Below, in pieces: positions 49,757 to 60,135 of a DNA stretch of 64,000 nucleotides. Source of the DNA: Lederbergia lenta NBRC 16444 (GTDB lineage: Bacteria; Bacillota; Bacilli; Bacillales; Bacillaceae_C); contig NZ_BCVC01000005.1 of the NCBI RefSeq assembly GCF_001591545.1, forward strand, positions 1 to 64,000, in the 5' to 3' direction. Under the pieces are notes generated by a model. That model made no database searches. It saw nothing but the letters and a program-made list of their open reading frames with translations, and had not been told where the DNA came from. Each line of letters opens with the position of its first letter. The first letter of the stretch is position 1. The position numbers were made by a program, and so were the translations under genes.

Positions 49757-50601
49757 AAAAAATACTAATCACGGGTGCTAGTAGCTACATTGGTACAAAC
49801 TTTAAAAAGTGGTTAGCTAACTTTCCGAATCAATATTTAGTAGAGTCAATGAGTTTAAGGAACGATTCTTGGAAGGAAAAGGATTTTTCTTTATATCATA
49901 CCGTTTTTCATGTTGCAGGAATAGCGCATATTAAAGAAACTAAAGAAAACGAAGATCTTTATTATAAGGTGAATCGTGATTTAGCATATGAAACTGCTAA
50001 AAAAGCAAAACATGATGGTGTTAAACATTTTATATTTGTAAGTTCGATGAGTGTTTATGGAATTGATAATGGTGTGATTAATAAAAATACAGATTTAACA
50101 CCTAAAAGTAATTATGGAAAGTCTAAGTTACAAGCGGAAAATTTAATTTTAACGTTAGCTGAAAGAAATTTCAAAATTTCAATTTTGCGTCCACCTATGA
50201 TTTATGGTAAGGGTTGTAAAGGAAATTACCCTAGATTAGCAAAGCTAGCTGTTAAAATACCGATTTTCCCCAAAGTTAAGAATAAGAGAAGTATGATTTA
50301 TATTGGTAATTTATGTGAGTTTGTAAGGCTCTTAATTGATGACTGTAGTGAAGGTATATTTTTCCCCCAAAATAAAGAATACGTAAATACTAGTAAGATG
50401 GTGCAACTTATAGCTCAAAAACATAAAAAGGAAGTAAAACTTAGTAAGATATTTAACCTGTTATTGATTATTAAAAAGGTTTCCGTGGTAAATAAAGTGT
50501 TTGGTAACCTAGTATATTCAAAGGATATGTCAAAATATAACAGAGATTATCAAATTTACAGTTTTAATGAATCAATAGAAAAAACTGAGCTAAAGTTATA
50601 A
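49753..50601 (+). CDS. NAD-dependent epimerase/dehydratase-family protein, probable nucleotide-sugar 4-reductase or epimerase
   Basis: This 282-residue extended SDR protein has ITGASSYIGTNF at the N-terminus, HVAGIAH, FVSSMSVYG and YGKSK with catalytic Tyr and Lys, and RPPMIYGKG. Together with the EpsC/WbpM-type dehydratase it could reduce the 4-keto intermediate to UDP-QuiNAc, as WbpV/WreQ does, or act as a UDP-GlcNAc/GalNAc 4-epimerase; sequence alone does not decide. It overlaps the initiating transferase gene by four bases, suggesting that its product is the sugar that enzyme loads. Confidence 0.78.
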   Translation: MKKILITGASSYIGTNFKKWLANFPNQYLVESMSLRNDSWKEKDFSLYHTVFHVAGIAHIKETKENEDLYYKVNRDLAYETAKKAKHDGVKHFIFVSSMSVYGIDNGVINKNTDLTPKSNYGKSKLQAENLILTLAERNFKISILRPPMIYGKGCKGNYPRLAKLAVKIPIFPKVKNKRSMIYIGNLCEFVRLLIDDCSEGIFFPQNKEYVNTSKMVQLIAQKHKKEVKLSKIFNLLLIIKKVSVVNKVFGNLVYSKDMSKYNRDYQIYSFNESIEKTELKL

Positions 50602-50615
50602 AAAGGATGGGTATC

Positions 50616-51893
50616 ATGAATGAAAAATTAATAAATAAAAATATTTGGATTTTCCACCATTATGCTACTCCTCCTACTATGAACGGGTTTATTAGGCCCT
50701 TCAACTTCGGATTAAATTTAAAAAATAGTGGTTATAAAGTAACAGTTTTTTCTGCATCCTACCTTCATTTTTCTGATATTAATTTAATTGAAGATGGAAG
50801 TTTGTTTACACTTAATAATGAAACTGAAATACCTTTTGTATTTGTAAATACACCGACTTCAGCGAATAAAGGAATCAAAAGAGTATTAAATATGCTTCAG
50901 TATTATAAGAATCTATTTAAGACTGTAAAAAAATACTCGAAAAACAGAGGAAAGCCAGATTTGATTATTGCTTCTTCACCACATCCATTAGCGATGGTCG
51001 CAGGGATAAAAATTGCAAAAAAGTATGGGGTCCCATGTATATGTGAGATACGAGATTTTTGGCCAGAAGTATTTTTTATGGGTGGAAGTCTCAAAGAAAA
51101 AAGTTTTTTGGGAAAACTACTACTTAAGGGAGAATATTGGATCTATAAGAAAGCAGACGCCCTAATTTTTTTAAAAGAAGGCGATACCGACTACTTAAAG
51201 GATCGAATGTGGACTAAAGAAAAAGGTGGGGATCTTGATTTAAAAAAATGTCATTACATCAATAATGGTGTTGATATCCAAGCTTTTAAGCAGGAGATTA
51301 ATAATCAAGTTATAGAAGACCAAGACTTAATAAATAGCAAATTTAAGGTCGTTTATACGGGAGCAATACGTCCAGTTAACAATGTCGGAAATATTCTTGA
51401 TGCAGCGAAGATATTGAAAGGGCATAATAATATTCAGTTTTTAATCTATGGAGACGGAAATCAATTAGAGATATTAAAAAAACGTGTTCATGATGAAGGG
51501 TTAAGAAATGTGAAATTTAAAGGATATGTTGATAAACAATATATACCCTATGTCCTAAGTAAATCGTCAGTTAATATATTAAATTATTCACAATCAAAAT
51601 ATAATTGGTCAAGAGGAAATAGCTCAAATAAGATGTTTGAATACATGGCATCTGGAAAGCCTATTATATCAACAGTTATTATGGGATATTGCCCACTAAA
51701 AAAATATAATTGCGGTATCTCAGTAGAAACCGATAAACCGGAAGATCTAGCTAAAGCGATCATGCAAATTTATGACATGCCAAAAGAATCGTATATTCAG
51801 ATGAGTGAAAATGCAAAGCTTGGTGCGGAAGATTTTGATTACAAAAAGTTAACCAAAAAACTGATTACTGTAATGGAGAATGTAATTTCATGA
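50616..51893 (+). CDS. Family 4 glycosyltransferase, WbuB-like
   Basis: This 425-residue GT-B enzyme has an N-terminal domain with HHYATPPTMNG and a middle segment CEIRDFWPEVFF, followed by a donor-binding domain with VYTGAIRPVNNV, IYGDG and NKMFEYMASGKP. WbuB-type transferases with this start often add N-acetylated deoxy-aminosugars, which fits the dehydratase nearby. ATG 50616 is preferred because AAAGGATGG lies just before it; ATG 50607 lies inside that site. It overlaps the heparinase-like gene by four bases. Confidence 0.85.
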   Translation: MNEKLINKNIWIFHHYATPPTMNGFIRPFNFGLNLKNSGYKVTVFSASYLHFSDINLIEDGSLFTLNNETEIPFVFVNTPTSANKGIKRVLNMLQYYKNLFKTVKKYSKNRGKPDLIIASSPHPLAMVAGIKIAKKYGVPCICEIRDFWPEVFFMGGSLKEKSFLGKLLLKGEYWIYKKADALIFLKEGDTDYLKDRMWTKEKGGDLDLKKCHYINNGVDIQAFKQEINNQVIEDQDLINSKFKVVYTGAIRPVNNVGNILDAAKILKGHNNIQFLIYGDGNQLEILKKRVHDEGLRNVKFKGYVDKQYIPYVLSKSSVNILNYSQSKYNWSRGNSSNKMFEYMASGKPIISTVIMGYCPLKKYNCGISVETDKPEDLAKAIMQIYDMPKESYIQMSENAKLGAEDFDYKKLTKKLITVMENVIS

Positions 51894-53746
51894 AAAAAAT
51901 AATAAAGTCATTATTAACTGAATATGGAATAAACTGGACAATCAACCGTGCGTTATACTCTACAAAAATAAAAATGATGTCACTAATGCCTTTATCCGAT
52001 ATTGTTTTTGAAAAGAATGTGAATATCAAAAGAATTAATATATTCGATTTTGATGTTACAAAGATCAAAAAGTTTCTAAGGGGACTATCGGAAGAGAAAA
52101 AGGAGGAGATAGTTTCAATCGCAGATAAAGCAATTGCCGGTATTATTTGTGGCTTTTCTTCAATTGAATTAGATTATGGAGCCCCGATTAATTGGCATTT
52201 AAATCCGATGACAGGTGTGGAGAGTAGAAAAGATATTAAGTGGTATCAAATACCCGATTTTGATGATGAACGAGGAGATATAAAAGTTGTTTGGGAAGCA
52301 TCGCGATTAACTCATTTTTACTATTTTGTTAGAGCATATTTATTAACTGATGATAAAAAATATTATGATGCATTTTCTAGTCAACTCGAAAATTGGTTGA
52401 AGAACAACCCATACCCATATGGGGCGAATTTTAAGTGTGGACAAGAATGTACCCTTCGGATGATAAATGCACTTATAGCCTATACTGTATTTGAAAAATG
52501 TGGTATTACAACTGATGATGATAAAAATAATGTTATTAGACTAGTAGAATTATGTTATAAGAAGGTTTTATCAAACTTTTTCTATGCTCATAAGTGTATT
52601 AAAAATAATCATACGTTTTCTGAGATATGTGGTTTAATTGTGGGGGCTTGGTGTTGTGATGATATGCCAGGGGTTAAAAAGGCATATAAACTTCTTGATA
52701 AGGAAATAATAAATCAGTTTCAAGCAGATGGTGGTTTTACACAATACTCATTTAATTATCATAGATTTACGTTACAGATTATTGAGTGTGTTTTTAAAAT
52801 AAGCGAGAAAACCAAGCTAAAAGTCACTGAAATCGAGCGAATAAAAAATAGTGTGCTTTTATTATATCAAGTTCAAAATGATAATGGTGATGTACCAAAC
52901 TATGGTTCAAATGATGGTGCACTTATTTTTCCCGTAACTTCATGTAGTTATCGGGATTTTCGTCCAGTTTTGAATACAGTATATGCATTGATTGAAGGTA
53001 AAAGGCTTTATGAGTCAGGAGTGTATGATGAAGAATTATTATGGTTTGGAGAAGGGAAAGTTCTTTCACGGGAAAGTGTAGAAAGAAAACCATCAGCTTT
53101 TGATGACACCGGATTTTATACCCTTCGCCATGATGAGGGCTTTTTAATGACTTGCTTGCAAAATTATAATTCAAGACCAGCACATATGGACCAACTTCAT
53201 TTTGATTTATGGCATAAAGGAATAAATGTTTTTTGTGATAATGGCACCTACTCGTATGCCAGTAGATTAGGAAAAATGCTATCTTCCACTGCTGCTCATA
53301 ATACTGTGAAATTTCAAGAGATCGAGCAAATGAATAAAAATGGTGCATTTTTGGTAACTGATTGGACTAAACGTAAAAATGTAATCATTGATAATTCAAG
53401 TTTTAGAGGAACCATGATTTCAAAAAATGGTTATGAGCATACGAGGTTTATAAAACGAACTGATCAAGGTTATTTGATCAATGATGAAATAACTGGAGAT
53501 GGAGATTACTGTGAATTTTATTTTCATACGCCTTGTGATGTGAAGATAGATAACTCGGGATTTAAACTGTATAAAAATGATCAATATATATGTAGTGTTG
53601 AAACCAGTGGAGTCATAGAGAATAAGAATGCATTTAGAAGTATATATTATCTCAAAAAAGATGAGATTAATTGTGTAACAATAAAAGGTTTTTTAGTGGA
53701 AAAGAAATGCATTATGGAATTTAATGTGATTTTCAGTAGTGACTAA
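51890..53746 (+). CDS. Heparinase II/III-family protein
   Basis: This 618-residue protein has an alpha/alpha-toroid region (about 60-380) with NNHTFSEICGL and YSFNYHRFTLQ, and a C-terminal heparinase II/III beta-sandwich (about 400-618) with AHMDQLHFDLWHKG, CDNGTYSY and STAAHNTV, which hold residues used by uronate lyases. No classical signal peptide is seen, although lyases normally act outside. Members are common in O-antigen and capsule loci; they may trim or edit the polymer, which here probably contains ManNAcA, a uronic acid (see 60260). Translationally coupled to the glycosyltransferase upstream. Confidence 0.85.
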   Translation: MKKIIKSLLTEYGINWTINRALYSTKIKMMSLMPLSDIVFEKNVNIKRINIFDFDVTKIKKFLRGLSEEKKEEIVSIADKAIAGIICGFSSIELDYGAPINWHLNPMTGVESRKDIKWYQIPDFDDERGDIKVVWEASRLTHFYYFVRAYLLTDDKKYYDAFSSQLENWLKNNPYPYGANFKCGQECTLRMINALIAYTVFEKCGITTDDDKNNVIRLVELCYKKVLSNFFYAHKCIKNNHTFSEICGLIVGAWCCDDMPGVKKAYKLLDKEIINQFQADGGFTQYSFNYHRFTLQIIECVFKISEKTKLKVTEIERIKNSVLLLYQVQNDNGDVPNYGSNDGALIFPVTSCSYRDFRPVLNTVYALIEGKRLYESGVYDEELLWFGEGKVLSRESVERKPSAFDDTGFYTLRHDEGFLMTCLQNYNSRPAHMDQLHFDLWHKGINVFCDNGTYSYASRLGKMLSSTAAHNTVKFQEIEQMNKNGAFLVTDWTKRKNVIIDNSSFRGTMISKNGYEHTRFIKRTDQGYLINDEITGDGDYCEFYFHTPCDVKIDNSGFKLYKNDQYICSVETSGVIENKNAFRSIYYLKKDEINCVTIKGFLVEKKCIMEFNVIFSSD

Positions 53747-53913
53747 ACATAAACGAAATATAAGTATGAATATAAATAATTAAGTTTGTTGAAGAGCAGA
53801 TATCTTTTAATAACTGAGGGGAAATAGGCTAGTTAAACATACAAATATATTATTTAAACTCTAGTATTTAGATATTTTCCTCAATTACAGATATTATTTT
53901 AAGGAGTTAATTT

Positions 53914-55044
53914 ATGAATAATAACAAAGATAAGATTTTATTGTTATTTCCCCATATACCTAATCCTAGAATGCTTAAAAGGATTAATGCGTTGAAAGAA
54001 AATTACAAGTTAGAAGTAATTTATTGGGATCGAGGAATTAATTTTGATAGGAGAAATCATATTTTACCTACCATTAAAGAAAATGTGATTCTAAGAAATG
54101 CCAACGAAGGTAATCCTTTGAAACGCGTGGGAACAACTATAAAAGTTATGATAGATGCATTAAAACTTATTCGAAGAGCAAAGCCAATGTATTTGTATAT
54201 ATCTAAAACAGATATGTTATTGATAGGTTATATCTATAAACGCTTTTTTAATAATAATGTAGAAATAGTGTATGAGGTAAGCGATATACATTCATTAATG
54301 ATTGATGAACAAAAGATAATTTCTAGAAAAATAATATCAAAGATTCTTAATAAAATAGAAAAGTTTCTATGCAAAAATATTAAATTGCTTATTGTGACTT
54401 CTGAATATTTTTATAAATATTATTATCAAAACTTTATTGAAGCAAAAAAGACTCTATTCATCCCTAACACTCCAGATCCTACGATATTTAAAAATTTAAA
54501 ACGTAAAGAAAATAAACGTCTAACTATCGGGTTTATTGGAATTGTTAGGTATGCTGAACAAATAGAAATGCTTATTGATGCAGCTGAGCTCACTGATGTA
54601 GAAGTATTTATTGCGGGAAAAGGAATAGATTACGAAAGAGTTAAAAAATACGCAAGAGGAAAAGAATATGTTCAAATATACGGAGAATATGAATATGATA
54701 AAGAGATAAAATTACTATATGAAAAAGTAGACTGTATTTATTCAGTGTATAATGCAAGTATGAAAAATGTGCAAATAGCTCTTCCAAATAGATTATATGA
54801 AGCTATTTATACGCAAACTCCAATTATTGTAGCAAAAGATACATACTTAGGGGAGTTAGTTGAGGAATATAATATTGGAGAAACGATCCAATACAATGAC
54901 ATTAAAGATTTAGTAGAAGTTATTAATAGTTTGAAAGATGATGAAAGAAAAATTAAAGGGATTAAGAATAATATGTCGCATTTAAGTAATAAATGGATTT
55001 TAGAGAATTTTAATAAAGAATTAATAAATGCAATTGAATCATAA
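53914..55044 (+). CDS. GT-B glycosyltransferase (family 4 type)
   Basis: This 376-residue protein has a GT-B fold. The C-terminal donor domain shows GFIGIVRYAEQIEML, VFIAGKG and a late PNRLYEAIYTQTPIIV with the family Glu, and the N-terminal domain has EVSDIHSLM. It adds one sugar of the capsule repeat on the cytoplasmic side. AAGGAG precedes ATG 53914. It is separated from the heparinase-like gene by 167 bp of AT-rich DNA. Donor and acceptor are unknown. Codon choice is strikingly A/T-rich, like the next four genes. Confidence 0.8.
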   Translation: MNNNKDKILLLFPHIPNPRMLKRINALKENYKLEVIYWDRGINFDRRNHILPTIKENVILRNANEGNPLKRVGTTIKVMIDALKLIRRAKPMYLYISKTDMLLIGYIYKRFFNNNVEIVYEVSDIHSLMIDEQKIISRKIISKILNKIEKFLCKNIKLLIVTSEYFYKYYYQNFIEAKKTLFIPNTPDPTIFKNLKRKENKRLTIGFIGIVRYAEQIEMLIDAAELTDVEVFIAGKGIDYERVKKYARGKEYVQIYGEYEYDKEIKLLYEKVDCIYSVYNASMKNVQIALPNRLYEAIYTQTPIIVAKDTYLGELVEEYNIGETIQYNDIKDLVEVINSLKDDERKIKGIKNNMSHLSNKWILENFNKELINAIES

Positions 55045-55241
55045 ATGATAAATAATCACCCACTTGTAAGATTTAACTTTATTTTGTATGGATAATTGTA
55101 CTGTTATATTATTTTAGAACTGAATGAATCTGATAATAGGTGATATATTTAAAGTTAAAACTTGGATAGAGACATAATAGTGAAATTTTATAAATTTCTT
55201 ATAATCTTAGTTGGAAGATAATTATTTAGGAAGGTGAAAAA

Positions 55242-56393
55242 ATGAAATTTCTTATAGTGAAATTATCACCAATAGAAGGATTAAATTCATCGATGATCAG
55301 AACCTTATCTTTAACAAAAGGTTTGATTTCCTTAGGACATAATATTGATTTTTTAACAATTCCAATAAGTGATACACATGTTAAGGCAAGTGGTTACACT
55401 TTTTTAGATAAAATCAATATTATAAGAACTAGCGCTAATACAAATTATGATTCAGTTATTTCGAAAAGAAAAAAAGGGAGAATAGCAAAACTATCAGTTG
55501 GAATGCTGAGGAAAATTTACCATAAACTATCTCTTTATAATTATACTTATTCAATTGCTAAAAGGGTTAATATATCACTTTTAAAGAATGATCATTATGA
55601 TGTTATTATTTCTGTTTCTGATCCAAAGACTTCACATATTGCGATACAAAGGTTGATTGCCCAAGGTTTAAAATATGGGAAATGGATACAGTATTGGGGG
55701 GACCCTATGACTTATGACATCACAAATAAATCGGTTTATCCCAGTTGGTTTATTGCGAAAAAGGAGTTAGCTTTATTAGATGAAGCTGATAAGATTGTCT
55801 ATGTTTCACCATTTACTTTAAATAAGCAAAAAAAAACATTTCCCAACATTGCGAATAAAATGCATTTTCTCCCTGTTCCTTATCTTGAAAAGAAGTATTA
55901 CCCGAGATCACAAAATAAGAAGTTTGTAATTGGTTATTATGGAGCCTATAGTAGTAGAGTTAGAAATATTATGCCTTTGTATAATAGTTGTTTAGAATTA
56001 GGGGGACAAATTCACTTAGATATAATTGGGGATTCGGATATCACTTTAACAGAAACTAATAATGTAAATATCCAGCCTAGAGGGAACGTATCGAGTTATG
56101 AAGAAAAAGTAGATCTGTTGGTTTGTATGCTAAATAGTAGAGGTACTCAAATTCCAGGAAAAGTTTATCATTATGCTGCAACAAATAAACCTATACTAGT
56201 GATCTTAGATGGAGATCAAAAGGAAGAAATGAAAGAGTATCTAGAATCATTTAACAGATATTATATGTGTGAGAATAATGTTAATAGTATATCTAATAAA
56301 ATTAAAGAGATAATGTCCAGTAATAAAGAATTTATGCCTTGTAAGGAATTTGAACCAAAGTATATAGCACAGAAATTTATTGATTTAATTTAA
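55242..56393 (+). CDS. Probable GT-B glycosyltransferase
   Basis: This 383-residue protein has an N-terminal domain with SMIRTLSLTKGL and YDVIISVSDPKTSH, then WIQYWGDPM, and a C-terminal domain with VIGYYGAYSSRVRNI, LDIIGDSD and PGKVYHYAATNKPIL, as in GT4-like enzymes. It is more diverged than the two preceding transferases. GGAAGGTGAAAA precedes ATG 55242. It probably adds another sugar to the capsule repeat. Three glycosyltransferases plus the initiating enzyme suggest a repeat unit of about four sugars. Confidence 0.75.
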   Translation: MKFLIVKLSPIEGLNSSMIRTLSLTKGLISLGHNIDFLTIPISDTHVKASGYTFLDKINIIRTSANTNYDSVISKRKKGRIAKLSVGMLRKIYHKLSLYNYTYSIAKRVNISLLKNDHYDVIISVSDPKTSHIAIQRLIAQGLKYGKWIQYWGDPMTYDITNKSVYPSWFIAKKELALLDEADKIVYVSPFTLNKQKKTFPNIANKMHFLPVPYLEKKYYPRSQNKKFVIGYYGAYSSRVRNIMPLYNSCLELGGQIHLDIIGDSDITLTETNNVNIQPRGNVSSYEEKVDLLVCMLNSRGTQIPGKVYHYAATNKPILVILDGDQKEEMKEYLESFNRYYMCENNVNSISNKIKEIMSSNKEFMPCKEFEPKYIAQKFIDLI

Positions 56394-56612
56394 TTAGATA
56401 GAATCTAGATAGCTATTACGAATAAACATTCCGTTTGATTGCTTCAAATTTATTCTCTGTGAATTTCGAACGTTTTCTCTACTTCAGATTAGTTCCCTAA
56501 AAAACATGCGAAAAGGTAATTTAATAACAGATGGTGACAAAATAAAAAGTCAGACATAAACAAGAACATATCGATTTAAAAGACCTTTAATAACATTTGG
56601 AGTTGGAAATAC

Positions 56613-58001
56613 ATGTATTTAATACTATTTCTTTATATAATAATTGGGTGCATTGTAATTCGCTATTTATATAAAAAAAATAAAAGATTAGGATTTGTAG
56701 GTGGATATGCTGGATTTACCTTTAGTATGTTAGTTTATTATGTATTCATACCTATAATCATTATACTTTGTGAAGATGCCTATAAAACAAATACCGGATA
56801 TGGTTTTGACAAGTTAATCCAGTTTATTTTTACTAAGGGTTCAGAAAGCTTTCTTTTTTTAATCCTGATAGTGGTAATTGGTTTTATAAGTTTCAACTTT
56901 GGATATAGTATTGTATTTTTAAAAAAATATAAAACTATAGTTAAAGATAGAGTTTCAAGAGGAAAGATTAATAATAATCGTAATTTTAATAATACTTTAT
57001 TAAAGATTATTAATTTTGGAGCTCATTCAACTCTTATTATTGGCGGATCTGCTTTGATTTTATTCTTTATCTTTGTAGGTGGTATTGGAAATGCCCTAAA
57101 ATTAGCAGAAACCACTAGAGGGTTTGAAGTATCCGTAGCTGAGTTTAATTATTTAGCAGGGATAAGTAAAATTATAGCCCGTATTGTTACAATAGCACCA
57201 ATTATGTACTTTTACTTAATCCTAAATAGAAAGAAATTCTCAGATAAATTTTTATTTAGTATTTCATTTATTTTATCAGTTTTATTATATTTATCTTTTG
57301 CAGGACGAACTCCTTTAATGACCTTTTTAATTATATTTTTATATTTTATTGCGAAAAAATTTTTTAATAGAGTTTGGCTTAAGATTATTTTTGTGGGGAT
57401 TGCTTGCTTTCCGCTCTTAGATATTTTTAATTATATTTTTATCTTTTTTCAAACCCAGGTTTGGGTAACCACAGAAATCAATTATTTGCAATATCTTAGG
57501 CAATTTTCATTTCCTATGAGTTTAGGTTTAAATATTAGAGAATTAGTCAGCTTTTATGATTTTAGATATTATAAAGATGTGTTTAATGATATAGTAGGAC
57601 TTTTACCTGGTATAGGATTTGAGGTTTCATATGAGAATACGTCAGAATTTTTTAATGGGAGTAATTGGAGATTAATGGGTGGAGTTCCGAATGATGTGAT
57701 TTCATATGGTTATATCCAATTAGGAATGTTGGGAGTATTTATTACCCTGAGTACCTGGGGATTTTTAATGGGCTGTTTAGATAAGATTATTAAAACTTTA
57801 CCTAGAAATAGCGGGAGGGATTTGATCTCTGTAACCCTAGCAACACAAGTTTATCAAATTGTTTTTTCGGCCGACCTCGCCCCCATATTACAGAGTCACC
57901 TTATATTTTTGTTATTAGTAATTATATTAGTAATTTACAAAAGATATATAAGGAATAACAAAACTGATTTTAATTTAGTTGATGTGGTTGATTATAAATA
58001 G
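56613..58001 (+). CDS. wzy: Oligosaccharide repeat-unit polymerase (Wzy)
   Basis: This 462-residue protein has about eleven to twelve membrane helices and large extracytoplasmic loops, one (about 330-380) containing LLPGIGFEVSYENTS. FAGRTPLMTFLI and YGYIQLGMLGVF are typical of O-antigen polymerases of Gram-positive clusters. It polymerises lipid-linked repeat units after the Wzx flippase moves them outward. Wzy proteins share little sequence; the call combines topology, these motifs and its place next to wzx. The 219-bp gap upstream is AT-rich with nothing evident. Confidence 0.8.
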   Translation: MYLILFLYIIIGCIVIRYLYKKNKRLGFVGGYAGFTFSMLVYYVFIPIIIILCEDAYKTNTGYGFDKLIQFIFTKGSESFLFLILIVVIGFISFNFGYSIVFLKKYKTIVKDRVSRGKINNNRNFNNTLLKIINFGAHSTLIIGGSALILFFIFVGGIGNALKLAETTRGFEVSVAEFNYLAGISKIIARIVTIAPIMYFYLILNRKKFSDKFLFSISFILSVLLYLSFAGRTPLMTFLIIFLYFIAKKFFNRVWLKIIFVGIACFPLLDIFNYIFIFFQTQVWVTTEINYLQYLRQFSFPMSLGLNIRELVSFYDFRYYKDVFNDIVGLLPGIGFEVSYENTSEFFNGSNWRLMGGVPNDVISYGYIQLGMLGVFITLSTWGFLMGCLDKIIKTLPRNSGRDLISVTLATQVYQIVFSADLAPILQSHLIFLLLVIILVIYKRYIRNNKTDFNLVDVVDYK

Positions 58002-58142
58002 TTATTAAAAATGCTTTTTTGTATCTAATATAATAGTCTAAAAGCTAATAAATTTCTATCCGATATGTAGTGTATGTATAAGTAATATTTTAGTTATTTT
58101 AGAATTTATAAATATTAATATTTAATTAAAGGAAATTAATAA

Positions 58143-59402
58143 ATGAAACTTATATTTAATAATACATTTTTAAGAGCTATTTCTACTCTGATTTCAGGGT
58201 CTATTATTGCTCAAATTATTTCGTTAGTTGTAGCCCCGATAATGACTAGACTATATACAACAGAAGAAATAGGAGTATATACACTTGTTTTAACAGGAAT
58301 TACTATGTTTGGTAGTGTTATCTGTGGAAGATATGATATGGCCATTGTTTCGGAGCGAAATGAAGATAACGTTTTTTCACTAATTAAATTATCTTTTTTT
58401 ATTAGTTTAGTAGCTAGTATTTTAATCAGTTTAGGGTATGTAATCTTTTATAAAATTGAAGGTATATCCCCTTTAACCACTGTTATTACGATGTTCATAT
58501 TATTGTTAAGTACTGGTATAAGGAATATTTTAGTGTCCTATAATAATAGAAAAAGAGAATATTCACTTATGACTTCTGTGTACGTAATTAGAACTTTATT
58601 TAAAGATATTACTCTAGTTCTCTTAGGACTTATAAAAGCAGGAGCTATAGGATTAATACTCTCACAAATTATTGGTGAAATATTGGGGTTAAATAGACAA
58701 GCAAAGTCGTTAAAGCATCAATTTAAAAAAATTATTACTACCAGTAAGGATAGGGTAATCTATGTATCAAAGTTACACTATAAACAACCGTTGTATTCGG
58801 TTCCAGCATTATTTGCAAATAACTTTTCATACGCATCGATAAATTTGTTTGTAGAAAATTTATTCGGTTTAGCTACTCTTGGTCATTATTATATGACATA
58901 TAAAATTTTAGGATTGCCTTTATCAGTTATTAGTGGTAATATCTCAAAAGTTTTTTTTCAAGAAGCTTCTAGAGAGTATGATAAATCCGATCATTATAGT
59001 AAAACATTTTTAAAGACAACATTTATATTATTAATAATCGCAATACCCATGGCGTTCTTTATGTTCTTTTTGGCTCCATCGATATTTAAATTTATTTTTG
59101 GACTGGGATGGGAAAGATCTGGAGATTATGTAAAAATATTAGCTCCAATGTTTGCAATTCGTTTTATAGTAACAGCTTTATCACCAGGAATGATGATTTC
59201 TAAAAAGCAAAACTTAGAATTAGTCATAAATTTTTTATTTATTATTATGTCTGTAATAGCATTTATAAGTTCCAAAATGCTAAGTTTAGACATTGTTCAA
59301 TTCTTAACAATCATAAGTATTTCTTATTCGTTTATTTATGCTTTTGCATTTCTAATATTAATTAGAAATGCGTTTAAGAAGAAAGGATATGCTAAGAGCT
59401 AA
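58143..59402 (+). CDS. wzx: Oligosaccharide flippase (Wzx, MOP superfamily)
   Basis: This 419-residue protein has about twelve membrane helices of the polysaccharide-synthesis family, with LISGSIIAQIISLVVAPIMTRLYTTEE at its start split by the first helix, GRYDMAIVSERNE in an early loop, and GHYYMTYKILGLPLS about the middle. It flips undecaprenyl-linked repeat units to the outer face for Wzy. AAAGGA precedes ATG 58143. The cluster therefore uses the Wzx/Wzy route instead of ABC export. Confidence 0.92.
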   Translation: MKLIFNNTFLRAISTLISGSIIAQIISLVVAPIMTRLYTTEEIGVYTLVLTGITMFGSVICGRYDMAIVSERNEDNVFSLIKLSFFISLVASILISLGYVIFYKIEGISPLTTVITMFILLLSTGIRNILVSYNNRKREYSLMTSVYVIRTLFKDITLVLLGLIKAGAIGLILSQIIGEILGLNRQAKSLKHQFKKIITTSKDRVIYVSKLHYKQPLYSVPALFANNFSYASINLFVENLFGLATLGHYYMTYKILGLPLSVISGNISKVFFQEASREYDKSDHYSKTFLKTTFILLIIAIPMAFFMFFLAPSIFKFIFGLGWERSGDYVKILAPMFAIRFIVTALSPGMMISKKQNLELVINFLFIIMSVIAFISSKMLSLDIVQFLTIISISYSFIYAFAFLILIRNAFKKKGYAKS

Positions 59403-59553
59403 AAGTTTTAAAACTTAAAATTATAATCTTGGTATAATAATATTGATATCCATGAATCTATTAAACTAGATAAAGTAAATTCTTAAGAAATTAAACTCAT
59501 GATTATCAATATAGAAGAATAAACGCGTTACTAGTGATGGGGTGAAAGTAATA

Positions 59554-60135
59554 ATGAAAAAAAAGTTCATCAAAAAAATTTATATTGCCTTTTCGAAATT
59601 AATAATTCCTTTATTTTATGATAAGAAGTACTTGAAAGGAAGACATTTTGATAATAATATTAAAGGATGGTATTGGTGTTGGCGTAATTTATTTATGCAA
59701 AAAATTATTGGATATAATAGAACATGCCCATTTCCGGTGTCATTTAGGAATGAGATAGGTCAGTGGAAAAATATTAAGTTTGACATTGATGATTTAAACA
59801 ATTTTCAGCATTACGGTGTTTACTTTCAATCATGGCATTGTGACATTACTATTGGTAAAGGGACATACATTGCACCAAACGTTGGTTTAATAACAGAGAA
59901 TCATGATATAAATAATCTGGATCAACACAATGAACCCGAGCCGATAAAAATTGGAAAATCTTGTTGGATTGGGATGAATGCTGTTATATTACCAGGCGTA
60001 TGTTTGGGTGACAATACAATAGTAGGTGCTGGGGCGGTCGTAACACGTAGTTTTCCTGAAGGAAACTGTGTAGTTGGTGGCGTTCCTGCAAAAAAAATAA
60101 AAAGTTTAGAAACTATTAATGATAATAATGATTGA
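59554..60135 (+). CDS. Hexapeptide-repeat (left-handed beta-helix) acyltransferase
   Basis: This 193-residue protein has a basic N-terminus and, from about residue 95, hexapeptide repeats of the left-handed beta-helix: ITIGKGTYIAPNVGL, IGKSCWIGMNAVILPGV, LGDNTIVGAGAVV and VVGGVPAKKI. The probable catalytic His is in ENHD. It likely acetylates a capsule sugar from acetyl-CoA. ATG 59554 is chosen because GGGGTG lies about eight bases before it; GTG 59542 would lie inside that site. Confidence 0.88.
   Translation: MKKKFIKKIYIAFSKLIIPLFYDKKYLKGRHFDNNIKGWYWCWRNLFMQKIIGYNRTCPFPVSFRNEIGQWKNIKFDIDDLNNFQHYGVYFQSWHCDITIGKGTYIAPNVGLITENHDINNLDQHNEPEPIKIGKSCWIGMNAVILPGVCLGDNTIVGAGAVVTRSFPEGNCVVGGVPAKKIKSLETINDNND

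Noticed and set aside
52923-53348. 141-codon minus-strand frame inside the heparinase-like gene
   Set aside because: Lies fully antisense to a well-supported gene and has no recognisable motif or ribosome binding site.
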